Source of the DNA: Candidatus Sabulitectum silens
Lineage (GTDB): Bacteria > Fermentibacterota > Fermentibacteria > Fermentibacterales > JCC-6
Assembly: GCA_001875255.1 (NCBI GenBank)
Contig: MJAN01000005.1
Location: 124,001-188,000 of the forward strand
Length of the DNA stretch: 64,000 bases
Direction: 5' to 3'
Made by a program: the position numbers and the translations under genes
Notes under the pieces: generated by a model
Told to the model about the DNA's origin: nothing
The model's database searches: none
Seen by the model: the letters and a program-made list of their open reading frames with translations, nothing else
In this document: positions 27,870 through 37,944 of the stretch, piece by piece
Layout: every line of letters starts with the position of its first letter
How positions within the stretch are numbered: position 1 is the first letter of the stretch

Positions 27870-28123
27870 ATGCCTGGCCGTAAAGTGAGAAAGGGAGTCA
27901 AGAAGCTCACCAGAAAAAGAAGTGTCGCTTCTGCATGAACCCCACCATGGAAATAACATACAAGAACGAGAAAATGGTCCAGCGCTACATAAGCGACCGG
28001 GGCAAGATCGTTGCCAAGCGTGTTAGCGGCAACTGCGCCAAGCACCAGAGAATGGTTGCCCGGGAGCTGAAGATAGCCCGCTTCCTGGCCCTGGCCCCTT
28101 ACATCAGAGAACACTACAGGTAG
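27870..28123 (+). CDS. rpsR: 30S ribosomal protein bS18, frameshifted
   Basis: Partner of bS6. Starts at ATG 27870. The N-terminus is basic; then Cys-Arg-Phe-Cys and, further on, Cys-Ala-Lys-His look like the zinc-binding (C+) form of bS18. One A is missing in the GAAAAAGAAG tract near 27917, which interrupts the frame before Cys-Arg-Phe-Cys. After repair 'MEITYKNEKMVQRYISDRGKI' and the C-terminal 'LALAPYIREHYR' continue. About 84 residues, typical. Confidence 0.88.
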
Positions 28124-28129
28124 AGATCA

Positions 28130-29011
28130 ATGGCAGGGGAGAGAAACCGGGGAAGCATGTTCATGTGGGGAGGGCTCGCCCTGATCACAGGACTGCCCTT
28201 CCTTGCCGCAGGGGTATCCGCTTTCCTGCTCTCGGGAAGGCTGAACAGGGGATTGCCCCTTACCGCTGTCATTCTCTTCTCGGTATGGTTCGTCACCGGT
28301 TTCCACGGGGCCGGTGTGGCGGCTGTCTGCTCGGTTGCCGCGGCTGTTTCCGCCGGTTCAGGGTCTTCACTCATGAAGACAATCTACTTGACCGCCGGAC
28401 TCACCCTCCTTGCGGGAGGACTTCTCTCCCTGGGTTTTCGGGATTCATGAACATAGGTGAATCCGAACTGGAACCCTCCGGGAGGTTTATCTGTCAGCGG
28501 GAATGGAACCGGCCACCATCGACCATGTCTTCAACCTGATTCTATACTATTCCCCGGGTATAGGCGCCGCTCAGCTCACCGTGGGCGCCGTCGCCGCAGT
28601 TCTGTTCTTCAGGTCCCTTCCGGGAAGGGGAAGTACTCTCCCGGGACTCCGGGGAACGAAGAGGTTCAGAATGCACTGGGGGGTGGCCTGGATACCCATT
28701 CTCTGCCTGGCGGCGGTTGCCATGTCAAGAACGACATCCCTGCCGGACCTTTTGTGCGGGTGGCGGGGAACCTGCTTCTTTTCATGGCCCTTCCCTATAC
28801 GGTGGAGGGATTTCAGGTTGCCGTCCACTGGGCAAAGGGCATTCCAGGAATGCTGGTGCTCCTGGCGGTGAGTGCCATCTTCGCAACACCGCTTGTGGTG
28901 GGCGGAGTGCTGCTGACGGGAATACTCGACACCTGGTTCGACTACAGAAACAAAATAGACCAAAGGATCGAAAGGACTGAAAATGAAGATTCTTCTGATA
29001 AAGACCGTTGA
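28130..29011 (+). CDS. DUF2232 (YybS-like) membrane protein, frameshifted
   Basis: Membrane protein of about 290 residues with seven or eight predicted helices across three frames. Breaks fall near 28485 and near 28730. The 'GMEPATIDHVFNLILYYSPG' region and the helical C-terminal half resemble DUF2232, which often lies between rpsR and rplI. Function is unknown. It overlaps the rplI start by 29 bases. The C-terminus is charged (Lys-Asp-Arg). Confidence 0.65.
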
Positions 29012-29429
29012 CTCCCTGGGCACCGCCGGGGAAGTGGTCAGCGTCGCTCCGGGCTACGCGCGGAACTACCTGTTCCCGAATAAGCTGGCCGTTCAGGCCA
29101 CCCCCGGCTCCATGAAAATGGCAGACGCCCTTAAGGCGGCTGCCGCCGCGAAGACCCAGGAGGAGAACAAGGCTGCTGAAGCCCTGGCCGCCAGGCTCAA
29201 GGACACTGTCCTCTCCTTCTCCGCAACCGCCGACGAGAATGGACAGCTCTACGGAGGAATAGGCGAAAGGGAGATAGCCTCCGCCCTTGCGGAAAAGGAT
29301 TTCCAGATAGACAGGAACCAGGTGCTGCTGCCGGCGCATATCAAGGCGGTTGGGGAGCATCAGGTGGAGATAAAGGTACACGGGGATATCCGTCAGAACG
29401 TAACCGTGAAGGTGGAGGCTCAGGAATAG
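28983..29429 (+). CDS. rplI: 50S ribosomal protein bL9
   Basis: Large-subunit protein with an N-terminal RNA-binding domain, a long helix and a C-terminal domain. Intact, 148 residues. 'GYARNYLFPNKLAVQA' is the conserved signature. Ala- and Lys-rich helix at residues 45-75. It ends with TAG overlapping the tsaD GTG by one base. Confidence 0.96.
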   Translation: MKILLIKTVDSLGTAGEVVSVAPGYARNYLFPNKLAVQATPGSMKMADALKAAAAAKTQEENKAAEALAARLKDTVLSFSATADENGQLYGGIGEREIASALAEKDFQIDRNQVLLPAHIKAVGEHQVEIKVHGDIRQNVTVKVEAQE

Positions 29430-30436
29430 TGCTTCTTCTCGCCGTTGAAACCTCATGTGACGACTCCGCGGCTGCGGTTCTCGACGGCGACGGAAGGGTA
29501 CTCTTCGAGCTTATCCACACACAGGCTGACCACAGCGCCCATGGAGGGGTGGTTCCGGAAATAGCCTCCAGGCTCCACATGGCTGTCCTTCCCGAACTCA
29601 TCGGGGAAGTGCTGGAAAGATCCGGCACTTCCCCGAAGGACATGGACGCCTTCGCCGCCACCGCCGGGCCCGGCCTGACAGGGTCACTGCTTGTGGGCAT
29701 CTCATACACAAGCGCCCTGTCCTTCGCACTGAACAGGCCATTTCTGGGGATCAACCATCTTTCCGCACATCTTCACATCCACTACGGAAGCGGTGTAGAG
29801 TTCCCCGCCACGGCCCTGCTTGCAAGCGGCGGGCACACCATGATCTTTCACATGACCTCCTGGGAACACTGCGTCCTTCTGGGAACCACCAGGGACGACG
29901 CCTCCGGAGAGGCCTTCGACAAGACCGCAAAACTCATGGACCTGGGATACCCCGGCGGTAAGATAATCGACCAGCTTGCGGAAACCGGCGATCCCTGCTC
30001 CGTTCCCCTGCCCTCCCCCCTTGGCAACAGAAGGAACCCCGAATTCAGCTTCAGTGGACTTAAGACCGCCGTCCGCCTGGCCTGGGAATCCGGTGAGGTC
30101 TCCAGGGAGGACCTTGCCGCTTCCTTCAGGAAGACCGTCTGTGATTTGCTTGTTAGCAAGACCCTCTACCAGGCGGTCAGACACCGGTCCAGATCCGTGC
30201 TGGTTGCAGGGGGGGTTTCCGCCAACAGTCTTCTTCGAAGGGAATTCAAGACCCAGTGCGATCAAAGGGACCTTAACCTCTTCATTCCTCCCATGCCCCA
30301 CACAATGGACAACGCTGTCATGGTGGGCAGGGCGGCCCTTTCCGTTCTGAACACCAACCCCGATGCCCGTTCACCGCTTTCCTGCAATGCCTTTGCCAGG
30401 TGGGGCGGGACCTCCCTTTCTCCACTTTCCTGCTGA
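29429..30436 (+). CDS. tsaD: tRNA N6-threonylcarbamoyladenosine transferase
   Basis: Adds threonylcarbamoyl to A37 of ANN-reading tRNAs, with TsaB and TsaE. Intact, 335 residues. N-terminal Glu-Thr-Ser-Cys-Asp-Asp, the metal motif His-Leu-Ser-Ala-His near residue 110, and Val-Ala-Gly-Gly-Val-Ser-Ala-Asn are all present. GTG start overlaps the rplI stop by one base. Confidence 0.94.
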   Translation: MLLLAVETSCDDSAAAVLDGDGRVLFELIHTQADHSAHGGVVPEIASRLHMAVLPELIGEVLERSGTSPKDMDAFAATAGPGLTGSLLVGISYTSALSFALNRPFLGINHLSAHLHIHYGSGVEFPATALLASGGHTMIFHMTSWEHCVLLGTTRDDASGEAFDKTAKLMDLGYPGGKIIDQLAETGDPCSVPLPSPLGNRRNPEFSFSGLKTAVRLAWESGEVSREDLAASFRKTVCDLLVSKTLYQAVRHRSRSVLVAGGVSANSLLRREFKTQCDQRDLNLFIPPMPHTMDNAVMVGRAALSVLNTNPDARSPLSCNAFARWGGTSLSPLSC

Positions 30437-30490
30437 CACAGGATTTCCCATTCACTATCTTTGTATTCGTCTCATCCATACGGGGGATTC

Positions 30491-30844
30491 ATGGAAGCGG
30501 GCACCGATGTAGTTGAGCATGCCAGATTCGTCCGGTCCATCACCGGAAGGGGCGGAAGGCTCAGGGAAAGGCTGTTCACCTCCGGCGAGCTTCACAGGTT
30601 TTCCTCCCCCCTGGAACTCGCAATGGTGTTTTCCCTGAAGGAATCCCTGGCAAAGGCCCTGGGTTCAGGTTTTGACAAGAGCCTTTCATGGCAAGACATA
30701 GACGTGAGTTTCACAGAAGCGGGTCCCAGGGCCAGGCTTACCGGCGGCGCTCTGAAGCTTGCCGCCGGACGGGAGATCATTCTTTCGGCAACCCGTTGCG
30801 AAGAAAGAACATATACCTGCGCTCTTCTTTCAGAAAGGAAATGA
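30491..30844 (+). CDS. acpS: holo-ACP synthase (AcpS-type phosphopantetheinyl transferase)
   Basis: Activates acyl carrier protein with 4'-phosphopantetheine from CoA. About 117 residues, normal for AcpS. 'GTDVVE' near the N-terminus holds a metal Asp, and 'FSLKESLAKALG' the conserved Lys-Glu-Ser. ATG 30491 is preferred because GGGGGA lies just upstream. It is four bases from the NAD(P)HX repair gene, a common pairing. Confidence 0.9.
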   Translation: MEAGTDVVEHARFVRSITGRGGRLRERLFTSGELHRFSSPLELAMVFSLKESLAKALGSGFDKSLSWQDIDVSFTEAGPRARLTGGALKLAAGREIILSATRCEERTYTCALLSERK

Positions 30845-30845
30845 A

Positions 30846-32377
30846 ATGGCATTCTGGCTGACTCCACCGGAGATATCCGACCTGGACAGGAGCACGATCA
30901 ACTCCGGCACACCGGGCCTGGTTCTCATGGAAAGGGCGGGTAATGCCGTTGCTGAAGCGGTTTTTGGAATGGTATCCCCCGGCGGGGGAGTGGTGATTGT
31001 TTATGCGGGTCCGGGCAACAACGGTGGAGACGGCTTCACCGCGGCCAGGATACTCATGGAGAAGGGATACACAGTTATAGTCCGGCCCTCCTTCGGTCCT
31101 TCAGGGAAGATAACCGATGACTGCAGGGTGAACATGGATAGGTTCATCTTCAACGGGGGACGGATATCCCATGAGCCGCAGGGTTCCGCGGCGGTTGCGG
31201 TGGACGCCCTTCTCGGCGTTGGATTCACCGGGAATCTCCGGGGGGCACCCTTGACCTCGCGGTGGAGTGCGCCGGCCTGGGCTGCCCGGTGGTTTCGGTG
31301 GACATTCCCACCGGGGTGGATGGCCTTACTGGAAAATGCGACCCCTCGGCGGTAAAGGCTGATGTAACCATTACTTTCGCCGCACCGAAGCTGGGTCTTC
31401 TCATACCTCCCGGGTGCGGTATGTGCGGATCTCTGCTCCTGAAGGATATCGGAATTCACATACCCCGGAACAATCTTCGAAGGGTAATGGATATGCCCAT
31501 CGCCAGGGAGCTGCTTCCAAACAGACCGGTAGACAGCCACAAGGGCACCTTCGGCCGTGTTCTGATACTTGCCGGCTCGGAAAAAATGCCCGGTGCTCCA
31601 ATGATGGCTTCCCTGGGCGCCCTCCGCTCTGGCTGCGGTCTTGTGGAAATGTGCGTTCCCCTGCCGGCATCTCCGGCGGTGGCGGGCAGAATTCCCGAGG
31701 CACTGTCCACCTATTTCCTTCCCGGGGACGTGACCTCGCTGCCGGATCCCGGCGGGTTCTCAGTGGTCCTGGTCGGACCGGGCATGGGAGCAGACGCCGG
31801 AACGGAAAGGGTTCTCAGGCACATACTGGGAACCTGGAAAATTCCCCTGGTGCTGGACGCCGATGCCCTTAACGTCATAGACTCAAATCTGGCGGACATG
31901 CTGCGGAAATATCCCGGGGAAACCGTCATCACCCCACATCCCGGGGAGCTGAAAAGGCTCACCGGCTGCGGAGACGACCTCAACGCCAGGTTTTCCGCTG
32001 CGGAGAAAACCGCAAAGGCCCTTGGTATCTCCGTACTGATCAAGGGCAAGCCCTCTCAGATCTTTTCCGAAGAGGGTTACAGGACCCTTATTCCCACGGG
32101 CAACCACGGCCTGGCCACCGGTGGAACCGGCGATATCCTCGCGGGTATGGTGGCGGGTTTCATGGCCCAGGGGTGCCCGGGATACGACTCCCTGTGTCTG
32201 GCATCCTACATTCACGGCCTGACATCGGAAGTCCTGTCAGCCTCCATTTCTCCCAGGTCCATCATTCCCGGGGATCTGGCCCGGGGGATCGGTGGAGCCA
32301 TTCGCATGATCGAGGCGGGGAAACACGACAACCTTCTCTCTGGAAATCCCTACTGGACTCGGAGGGAACAATTGTGA
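30846..32377 (+). CDS. nnr: bifunctional NAD(P)HX epimerase/dehydratase, frameshifted
   Basis: Repairs damaged NAD(P)H hydrates. The N-terminal epimerase (residues 1-210) has 'GPGNNGGDGFTAAR' and 'DIPTGVDGLTG'. The C-terminal dehydratase has 'KGTFGRVLILAGS', 'VLDADALN' and 'TPHPGEL', and 'ATGGTGDILAG'. About 510 residues, normal. One C is missing near 31248 (GGGGCACCCTTG should carry one more C), which shifts the frame before Asp-Leu-Ala-Val-Glu. Confidence 0.9.
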
Positions 32378-32401
32378 AGATTAAGACCTGGTCTGTACAA
32401 T
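32372..32401 (+). promoter_or_regulatory. promoter of the isomerase-fold gene
   Basis: TTGTGA (32372-32377), 18 bases, TACAAT (32396-32401). The first box overlaps the nnr stop. Confidence 0.45.
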
Positions 32402-32438
32402 TTTACATACAAGTTTACACGGAGGGATCGGTGCTAAA

Positions 32439-33560
32439 TTGAAAACTGTCAAAGAGCGACTTGAACAGCTCAAGCTGCTTGTTTCAACAAGATCCGTATC
32501 AAGGGCTTCAAGCAACTGGGCCACCTACAGGACCGACACAGACCCTTCCACGGTGACGGACAAACTGGACCTTATCGGAAAGGTCTCATCCCTTACCGGG
32601 AAGGTTAAGGAGGTAATACTGCACTGCCCGGCGGACATCCGCGAAAAGGAAGACGCCCCGGCAGTTCTTGCATCCCTTGAGAAGAACGGCCTCACCGCCG
32701 CAACGGTCATTGCCGACCTTCACCTGCCCAGGAAACGGGGAGTGCTGAACCACAGGCTTATGTTCGGAACCCTTACATCACCCTATCCTGAGATCAGGGT
32801 GGCCTCCATCAACCAGGTCATATCCACACTGCAGGTAATGAGGGATGTCAAATGCAGGCAGCTGGGTCTGTGGATACCCGACGGCATGGACTCCCCGGGG
32901 GAAAAGAACACAGTGGAGATGCTTGACAGCATACTCAAAGGCCTCCGCCAGATAGGAATGAAGGTCCGAAAAAGCGAAAGCATGCTCCTCGGTTTCAGGC
33001 CCTATGGCCCCTCCTTCTGCAACACAGCGGTACCGGACTGGGGAACCGCCGGGTGGCTGTGCAGGGAAACGGTAAACTCCAGCAGACTCCTCCTTGACAC
33101 AGCGTCACTGCTTCCCGGCGAAAGCCTGGAGTCGATTACCATCGCCCTCCTTCACCAGAAGATGCTGGGCCGCCTGGCAATTTCCGACAACAAGCTGGGA
33201 ATGGGCGCCCTTCCTGCGGGTTCCCTTGATGCCGGGGCTCTTTTCAGGCTCTTCCTTAACCTGTTGATGGCCGAGGAAGCCGGTCTGTGCACCCTGGCGG
33301 ATACCGGAATAGAACTCAGGATCGATTCCAGGGTAGGCTCTCCTGTGGAGAACCTGCTCACCGCGATAGAGAACACACAGCACGCCCTGGCCAGGGCTGC
33401 CCTTGTGGACCTTAAGGAGCTTAAGAAGGTTCAGGGCAAGCCGGATGTCACCGGTGCCAACAGGCTCCTGCGGGACGCCTTCGTTACCGATGTAAGACCG
33501 GTGGTGGAATCCTGGAGGAAGGACGCCGGCCTTCCTGAAGATCCCTTCGCCGAGCTTTAG
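32439..33560 (+). CDS. L-rhamnose-isomerase-fold protein with lost metal ligands
   Basis: 373 residues, intact, start TTG 32439 with GGAGGG upstream. The order of motifs follows RhaI-type sugar isomerases (xylose-isomerase-like TIM barrel): 'FGTLTSPYPEIR', 'LGLWIPDGMDSPG', 'VPDWGTA', 'RLLLDTASLLPGES', 'LDAGALFRLFLNLL'. Compared with Pseudomonas stutzeri L-RhI as I remember it, the metal ligands Glu219, His281 and Asp327 are replaced here by Gly185, Ala247 and Arg294, and His257 by Ser223; only the Asp at 220 is kept. It is probably a non-catalytic homologue. Neighbours give no sugar pathway. The comparison is from memory and needs an alignment. Confidence 0.6.
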   Translation: MKTVKERLEQLKLLVSTRSVSRASSNWATYRTDTDPSTVTDKLDLIGKVSSLTGKVKEVILHCPADIREKEDAPAVLASLEKNGLTAATVIADLHLPRKRGVLNHRLMFGTLTSPYPEIRVASINQVISTLQVMRDVKCRQLGLWIPDGMDSPGEKNTVEMLDSILKGLRQIGMKVRKSESMLLGFRPYGPSFCNTAVPDWGTAGWLCRETVNSSRLLLDTASLLPGESLESITIALLHQKMLGRLAISDNKLGMGALPAGSLDAGALFRLFLNLLMAEEAGLCTLADTGIELRIDSRVGSPVENLLTAIENTQHALARAALVDLKELKKVQGKPDVTGANRLLRDAFVTDVRPVVESWRKDAGLPEDPFAEL

Positions 33561-33575
33561 GAAAGCTTGTCTCCC

Positions 33576-33599
33576 GGGGCGGCTGAATGCCGCCCCCTT
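33576..33599 (+). terminator. terminator after the isomerase-fold gene
   Basis: GGGGCGGC (33576-33583), loop TGAAT, GCCGCCCC (33589-33596), then C and TTT. Confidence 0.65.
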
Positions 33600-33615
33600 T
33601 CCGTTACACAGATGT

Positions 33616-33621
33616 TATAAT
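33616..33621 (+). promoter_or_regulatory. -10 element adjacent to the CotH start
   Basis: TATAAT at 33616-33621, only eight bases before ATG 33630. Transcription would begin at or next to the start codon, so the mRNA may be leaderless; no ribosome-binding site is seen. Confidence 0.5.
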
Positions 33622-33629
33622 AGTCTACT

Positions 33630-36087
33630 ATGTTTTATTTAGTAATTATACTGTTTCAGGGTTTGCTTCCCTGTTATTCCGTATCCGTTGACCCCGGGGA
33701 ACTTGCATGGATGGAAGAGAATCTCCAGGAGGACATTCAAATCCCCGCCACCGTTTCCCTGGGGCCCCTTACCGCCCAGGGGACGCTGGCCTTCCGTGGG
33801 GGCACCAGCCTCTTCTGCGCAAAGAAGAGCTGGCACATACGCCTCGAGGAAGACGACATCTTCCCCCATGGGGGCCACATCCTTCTCAATGCTCAGTACC
33901 GCGACCCCTCCCTCATGAGGAACACTCTGGGCATGGCTGTTACGGCAGCCATGGGCTTTCCCGCCCCGGAAACGGAGTTCGTGACCCTCAGAATCAACGG
34001 GGAGAACATGGGGGTTTACGAGCGGGTGGAGAGGATCGACCGAAGGTTCTACCAGAGGAACGGCCTCGACTTCGGCCCCCTTTTCAAGGGGGTGGACACA
34101 ATGGGCAGGCTTGTCTGCCACTTCTCCGACACTTCCGGGATCGTAGGACTTGAGCCTAAGGTGGACAGCGAACCCTACACCGGCGAGATCATTGAACTCA
34201 TCGAAGCCTGCTTCAGGGGTGATGTCTCATCCCTGGAGACAGACGAGTTCCTGGCGGCATTCGCGGTGAACACAGCTATCTCAGACCGCGATGGGATCAT
34301 AAAGAACTTCTATCTTCATGAATACATGGGGGTCTGGCACTACTACCCCTGGGACCGCGACGCCACATTCGGCAACAGCTGGAAGGGGGAGTACGATCCG
34401 GACTGGACCGACTTTCCCAGCATGAATGACATCGGTTACTTCGGGGCATCCGGAGCCCTGCTGTCATCCTGTGAAAATGTCAGCCTTCTCAATGAATACA
34501 TCGAGGAAGCCGCCCGGGTGATGGCCGAAGACCTCCCGGGGATGGTGGACTCCATCAGGCTTCACATCCGGAACGATCTGGCGGAGGACCCATACTATTC
34601 CTACTCCGCCGGTCAGTTCGATTCCCTCTGCGCGGTTCTCTCCCTGGACATCCAGGAGAGGGCCTCCTTCCTTCAGGGAGTCTATCTGGAAAGTGAAGCC
34701 CCCGTTGTTGATCAGCTGGTGATATCCCAATGTCTTGATATGTCCGATCAAATCCATGTTACCCTTGGGCTGAAGGGCCCCGGGGTTGAGGCGGTGGTTC
34801 TCCTTGCCTCCTTCGACGGCACACACGAGGAGTGGCACAATATGGTGTTCGACCACGGGGAGGGGGTCTGGCGAAAAACCCTTGAGGTTCCTCCGGGAAC
34901 ATACTCCGTGAGCATGGCCTTAGGCCCGGTGATAAAGCCGGGAAACATGGCGATGTTCTATCCCTCCTGGGCCCTTCGAGGACATGAAGCCAGACCGGTG
35001 CCCGCCCCCGGGGCAAGGGTCTCCCTGGCGGCGCTTTCCCCGGGGCTCCTCTCCCCGGGAAGACCTGTGTGGTGCGGGGACAACCTCTGGGTGCTCCCGG
35101 TAACCAACGAAGCCTCCTTCACCCAGGACCTGAGCCTTTGTGGTTTCATGGTGGGGGATCCTCCGGGCACGGTTTTCTCCCGGAATCGATACTGATACAG
35201 CCGGGACAGACCTTCTATCTCACCAGCAACGCGGTGGAGGCCTCGAGGATATACGACGGACCCATTTACGGAGAGGCAGGAACATCCTATCCCGCCGGGA
35301 CCATCCTGACCCTGAACGACCCTTCATGGAACACCCTTCGAAGCTGGTCGGTACAGCAGGGAGACTCCCTTGAACAGGAACACCCGGCCATTGTTCCCTC
35401 TGAGCTTAACTGCGGCCCGGGGGTGGACTGGATCGAGCTTTACAACAACGGCCTGGAGTCCGTTGACCTGTCCGGCTGGTATCTCATGGACGGCAACAGA
35501 AATGTTTCCATGCTGCCGGAAGACATGGTCATTCATTCCGGCCATTTCCTTGTTGCCTCCGATGACTATTCGGGGGAATACCCCGATTGCCAGCCGGTTT
35601 TCCTGAACTTAAGCCTTAACTCCGCTGCGGATTCTCTGCTTCTCTACAACAGCCTTGGTGAGCCGGTGTTCAGCATGGGCTGGAACGAAGGATGGCCCAC
35701 CGCCGAAACCGGCCTTGTCTATCTGAACTCGCCCTTCTCATCCTTCCAATCTCACTGGGGATGGTCCCCGGCGGAGCCCCGGGCACCCCTGGGATGCCCA
35801 ACCCAGGCTGGGCCGGCGGAGGCGGTTTCACCAGGGTAAGCCTTGTGTCCGGGAATCCCTCCTCCGGAAGCTTCAGTTTCTTCTATGAAACCTCCTCCAT
35901 GCCAGCGGAGGCCATCCTCTATGACATGGCGGGAAGGGCCGTTTCCCGAATAGATCTTCCCCAGGCATCATCAGGTACCGTCCATGCGGACTTTTCCCGG
36001 TCACTTCCTTCCGGGGTCTATATTGTTTATCTAAGGTCATCAGCCGGTTGGGATTCTGTCCGGCTCACTGTTCTCACGGAGGAGTAG
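33630..36087 (+). CDS. secreted CotH-like kinase with lamin-tail and sorting-like domains, frameshifted
   Basis: About 819 residues. After a signal peptide, the CotH domain (about residues 20-330) has 'RGGTSL..KKSW', 'GENMGVYERVERIDRRF' and the Asp-rich motif in Pro-Trp-Asp-Arg-Asp-Ala-Thr-Phe-Gly. CotH kinases phosphorylate secreted proteins. A beta-sandwich follows, then a lamin-tail (LTD) domain with 'GVDWIELYNNG' and 'DLSGWYLMDG'. The C-terminus ('AILYDMAGRAVSRI', 'SGVYIVYL') is a T9SS-like sorting domain. Breaks occur near 35177 (one C missing) and near 35763-35773. It heads the CotH-porin-VTC-DUF4956 cluster. Confidence 0.85.
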
Positions 36088-36090
36088 TTT

Positions 36091-37065
36091 ATGAAGTACG
36101 TCACTGTGGCGCTTGTTTTCTTCGCAGCCGGGGCCATTGCCGACATAAATGTTGAGAACCCCCTCTCGGAAGAGTTCCTCGTTGGCGGTTACATCGATTT
36201 CAGATACGCCCAGTACGGGGAATACAACGCCGTCCCCTCCCGGGAGTTCTTCCTCAGACGGGCCGGTCTTGAAGCGGAAGCATCCCTAACCGACCATCTA
36301 ACCGCCGAGCTCAAGGTGGAGACCAGGCCGGACCGGGTCTTTCTAAAGGATGCCTTCCTCAGGTGGGAACCGCTGAACTTCGCCGAAGCCCGATTCGGAC
36401 AGTTCAAAAGGGAGACCCTTCTTGGGGAGAGCCTGAGCTCCTGGGAACTCCCTGTGTTTGACAGACCTCTTTCAGCGGACCTCCGGGAAAGCCTCACATA
36501 TGGAGGCCGTGACCTGGGCATTGATGTAGAGGTTACCCTGCCGGAGATCGGCGGAGTGGAGCTGAGGGGAATAGCCGGGGTTTTTAACGGAGAGGAGAAC
36601 GGCGACCAGAAGGAGGACAACGAGCTTGTCTACTCCTTCAGGGGGACCGCCGAGATCCTTTCACCGGGGATAACGCTTGGAGGATCAGCCGTTTCCCAGA
36701 GGCTGGGCACCATCGACCAGTCTGTTCCCGAGGGCTATACCCCCAGCGGAAGGCTCACCGCTTTCTCCGTGGATGTTTCCATGGAACATTCCTTCAGCAA
36801 CTGGTACAGCGGATCCCTGTACGGGGAGTACACCACAGGTGACAACTGGGAATTCTGCGATGTCTTCGCCGGGGAAACCCCTCCTGAGTTCAGGGGGATA
36901 TGGGGTGCTGCCACCTTCAGATATCACCCCTGGAGGGTGCAGTCCATCAGAACCCTTTCCCTCACCGTGGGTTTCGACGAGGTAAGGCAGGATACGGACA
37001 TAGACAACTTCCAAAGGCGTATTTCCATCCTTGCCTCGATATATCCCAATGAAACATCCGGCTGA
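36091..37065 (+). CDS. porin, phosphate-selective porin O/P-like
   Basis: 324 residues, intact, with a signal peptide ending Ala-Ile-Ala-Asp. 'FFLRRAGLEAEASLTDHL' and the following strands are typical of OprO/OprP-type porins, which pass phosphate or polyphosphate. Other anion porins look the same at this level. It starts a few bases after the CotH stop and is followed by the VTC gene, so a link to phosphate or polyphosphate handling is plausible. Confidence 0.7.
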   Translation: MKYVTVALVFFAAGAIADINVENPLSEEFLVGGYIDFRYAQYGEYNAVPSREFFLRRAGLEAEASLTDHLTAELKVETRPDRVFLKDAFLRWEPLNFAEARFGQFKRETLLGESLSSWELPVFDRPLSADLRESLTYGGRDLGIDVEVTLPEIGGVELRGIAGVFNGEENGDQKEDNELVYSFRGTAEILSPGITLGGSAVSQRLGTIDQSVPEGYTPSGRLTAFSVDVSMEHSFSNWYSGSLYGEYTTGDNWEFCDVFAGETPPEFRGIWGAATFRYHPWRVQSIRTLSLTVGFDEVRQDTDIDNFQRRISILASIYPNETSG

Positions 37066-37153
37066 GATTCGGGGGATACGCAACACCGTCAGCGAGATAC
37101 TTGCCGAAGTGGAGTACACCGATCTGGTGGCGGAAGCCGCTCTGAGGTTCTGA
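37049..37153 (+). CDS. 34-residue ORF between porin and VTC genes
   Basis: ATG 37049 to TGA 37151-37153. The product is acidic (Glu-Val-Glu-Tyr-Thr-Asp). Its stop overlaps the VTC start (TGATG), suggesting coupling, but there is no clear ribosome-binding site and it overlaps the porin end. Function unknown; it may be only a spacer. Confidence 0.3.
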   Translation: MKHPAEIRGIRNTVSEILAEVEYTDLVAEAALRF

Positions 37154-37944
37154 TGGCCCGAACACAGGAGCATCTCCACTTCTACAGGTATGAGTTCAAG
37201 TACATAATGTCCAACGGCAGCATAGACCGCCTTACCTCCGAACTCGACCGCAATCTCAGCAGGGATGCCCACTGCAAGGCCGATGGCCACTATCCCATCC
37301 GCAGCGTTTATTTCGATTCCCCGGACATGCGCTGGTTCCACGAGAAGCGGGACGGACTTGAAAAACGCTTCAAGTACCGTCTCAGAACCTATTCACACCA
37401 TGCAGGGGGCTTTGACTCTCCGCTCTTTCTGGAACTCAAGGGAAGGAACGGGGCCCTGGTGGTGAAACACAGGGTAAAACTTCTGTCCTCCGATTTCGAC
37501 AAAGGGCTCTCCGGCGGCGCCTCGTGGCTGAGGAACCTGCTCTATGACAATCATTCGGGAAACAGCGTTGCTGAAAGGTTCATTGCCCAGTCCTTCAGAT
37601 ACAGGCTGTCCCCCAGTGTGATAACCGACTACCGCAGGGCGGCATGGGAAGACTCGTCGAACCCGGATTTCAGGGCCACCATAGACACCGCAACAACCGC
37701 CTGGCGCACCTCATGGGCCGGTTTGCCCGAGGGCATTCCCGTGGAGATATTACCCGGTGGTGGAATAGTCGAGATCAAGTTCCGCTACAGAATACCCTTC
37801 TGGTTCCAGAGGCTTGTGAGGGAAATGAGCTGGAGCAGGGTATCCTGCTCGAAGTTCCAGCGGGCGGTTGAAGGAGTTTACCTTCACCACGACGGAACCC
37901 GACTGAACCGCATGATAGAGAGGAGCCGCACTTGTCTTCACTGA
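37153..37944 (+). CDS. VTC-domain (polyphosphate polymerase-type) protein
   Basis: 263 residues, intact. 'HFYRYEFKYIM', 'SVYFDSPD', 'KRFKYRLRTY', 'LFLELKGRNG' and 'IVEIKFRYRIP' form the basic tunnel of VTC domains (PF09359), which build or sense polyphosphate in eukaryotes. Bacterial VTC proteins usually occur next to DUF4956 and CotH, as here. Activity is not proven for bacterial members. It overlaps the DUF4956 gene by 13 bases. Confidence 0.85.
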   Translation: MARTQEHLHFYRYEFKYIMSNGSIDRLTSELDRNLSRDAHCKADGHYPIRSVYFDSPDMRWFHEKRDGLEKRFKYRLRTYSHHAGGFDSPLFLELKGRNGALVVKHRVKLLSSDFDKGLSGGASWLRNLLYDNHSGNSVAERFIAQSFRYRLSPSVITDYRRAAWEDSSNPDFRATIDTATTAWRTSWAGLPEGIPVEILPGGGIVEIKFRYRIPFWFQRLVREMSWSRVSCSKFQRAVEGVYLHHDGTRLNRMIERSRTCLH

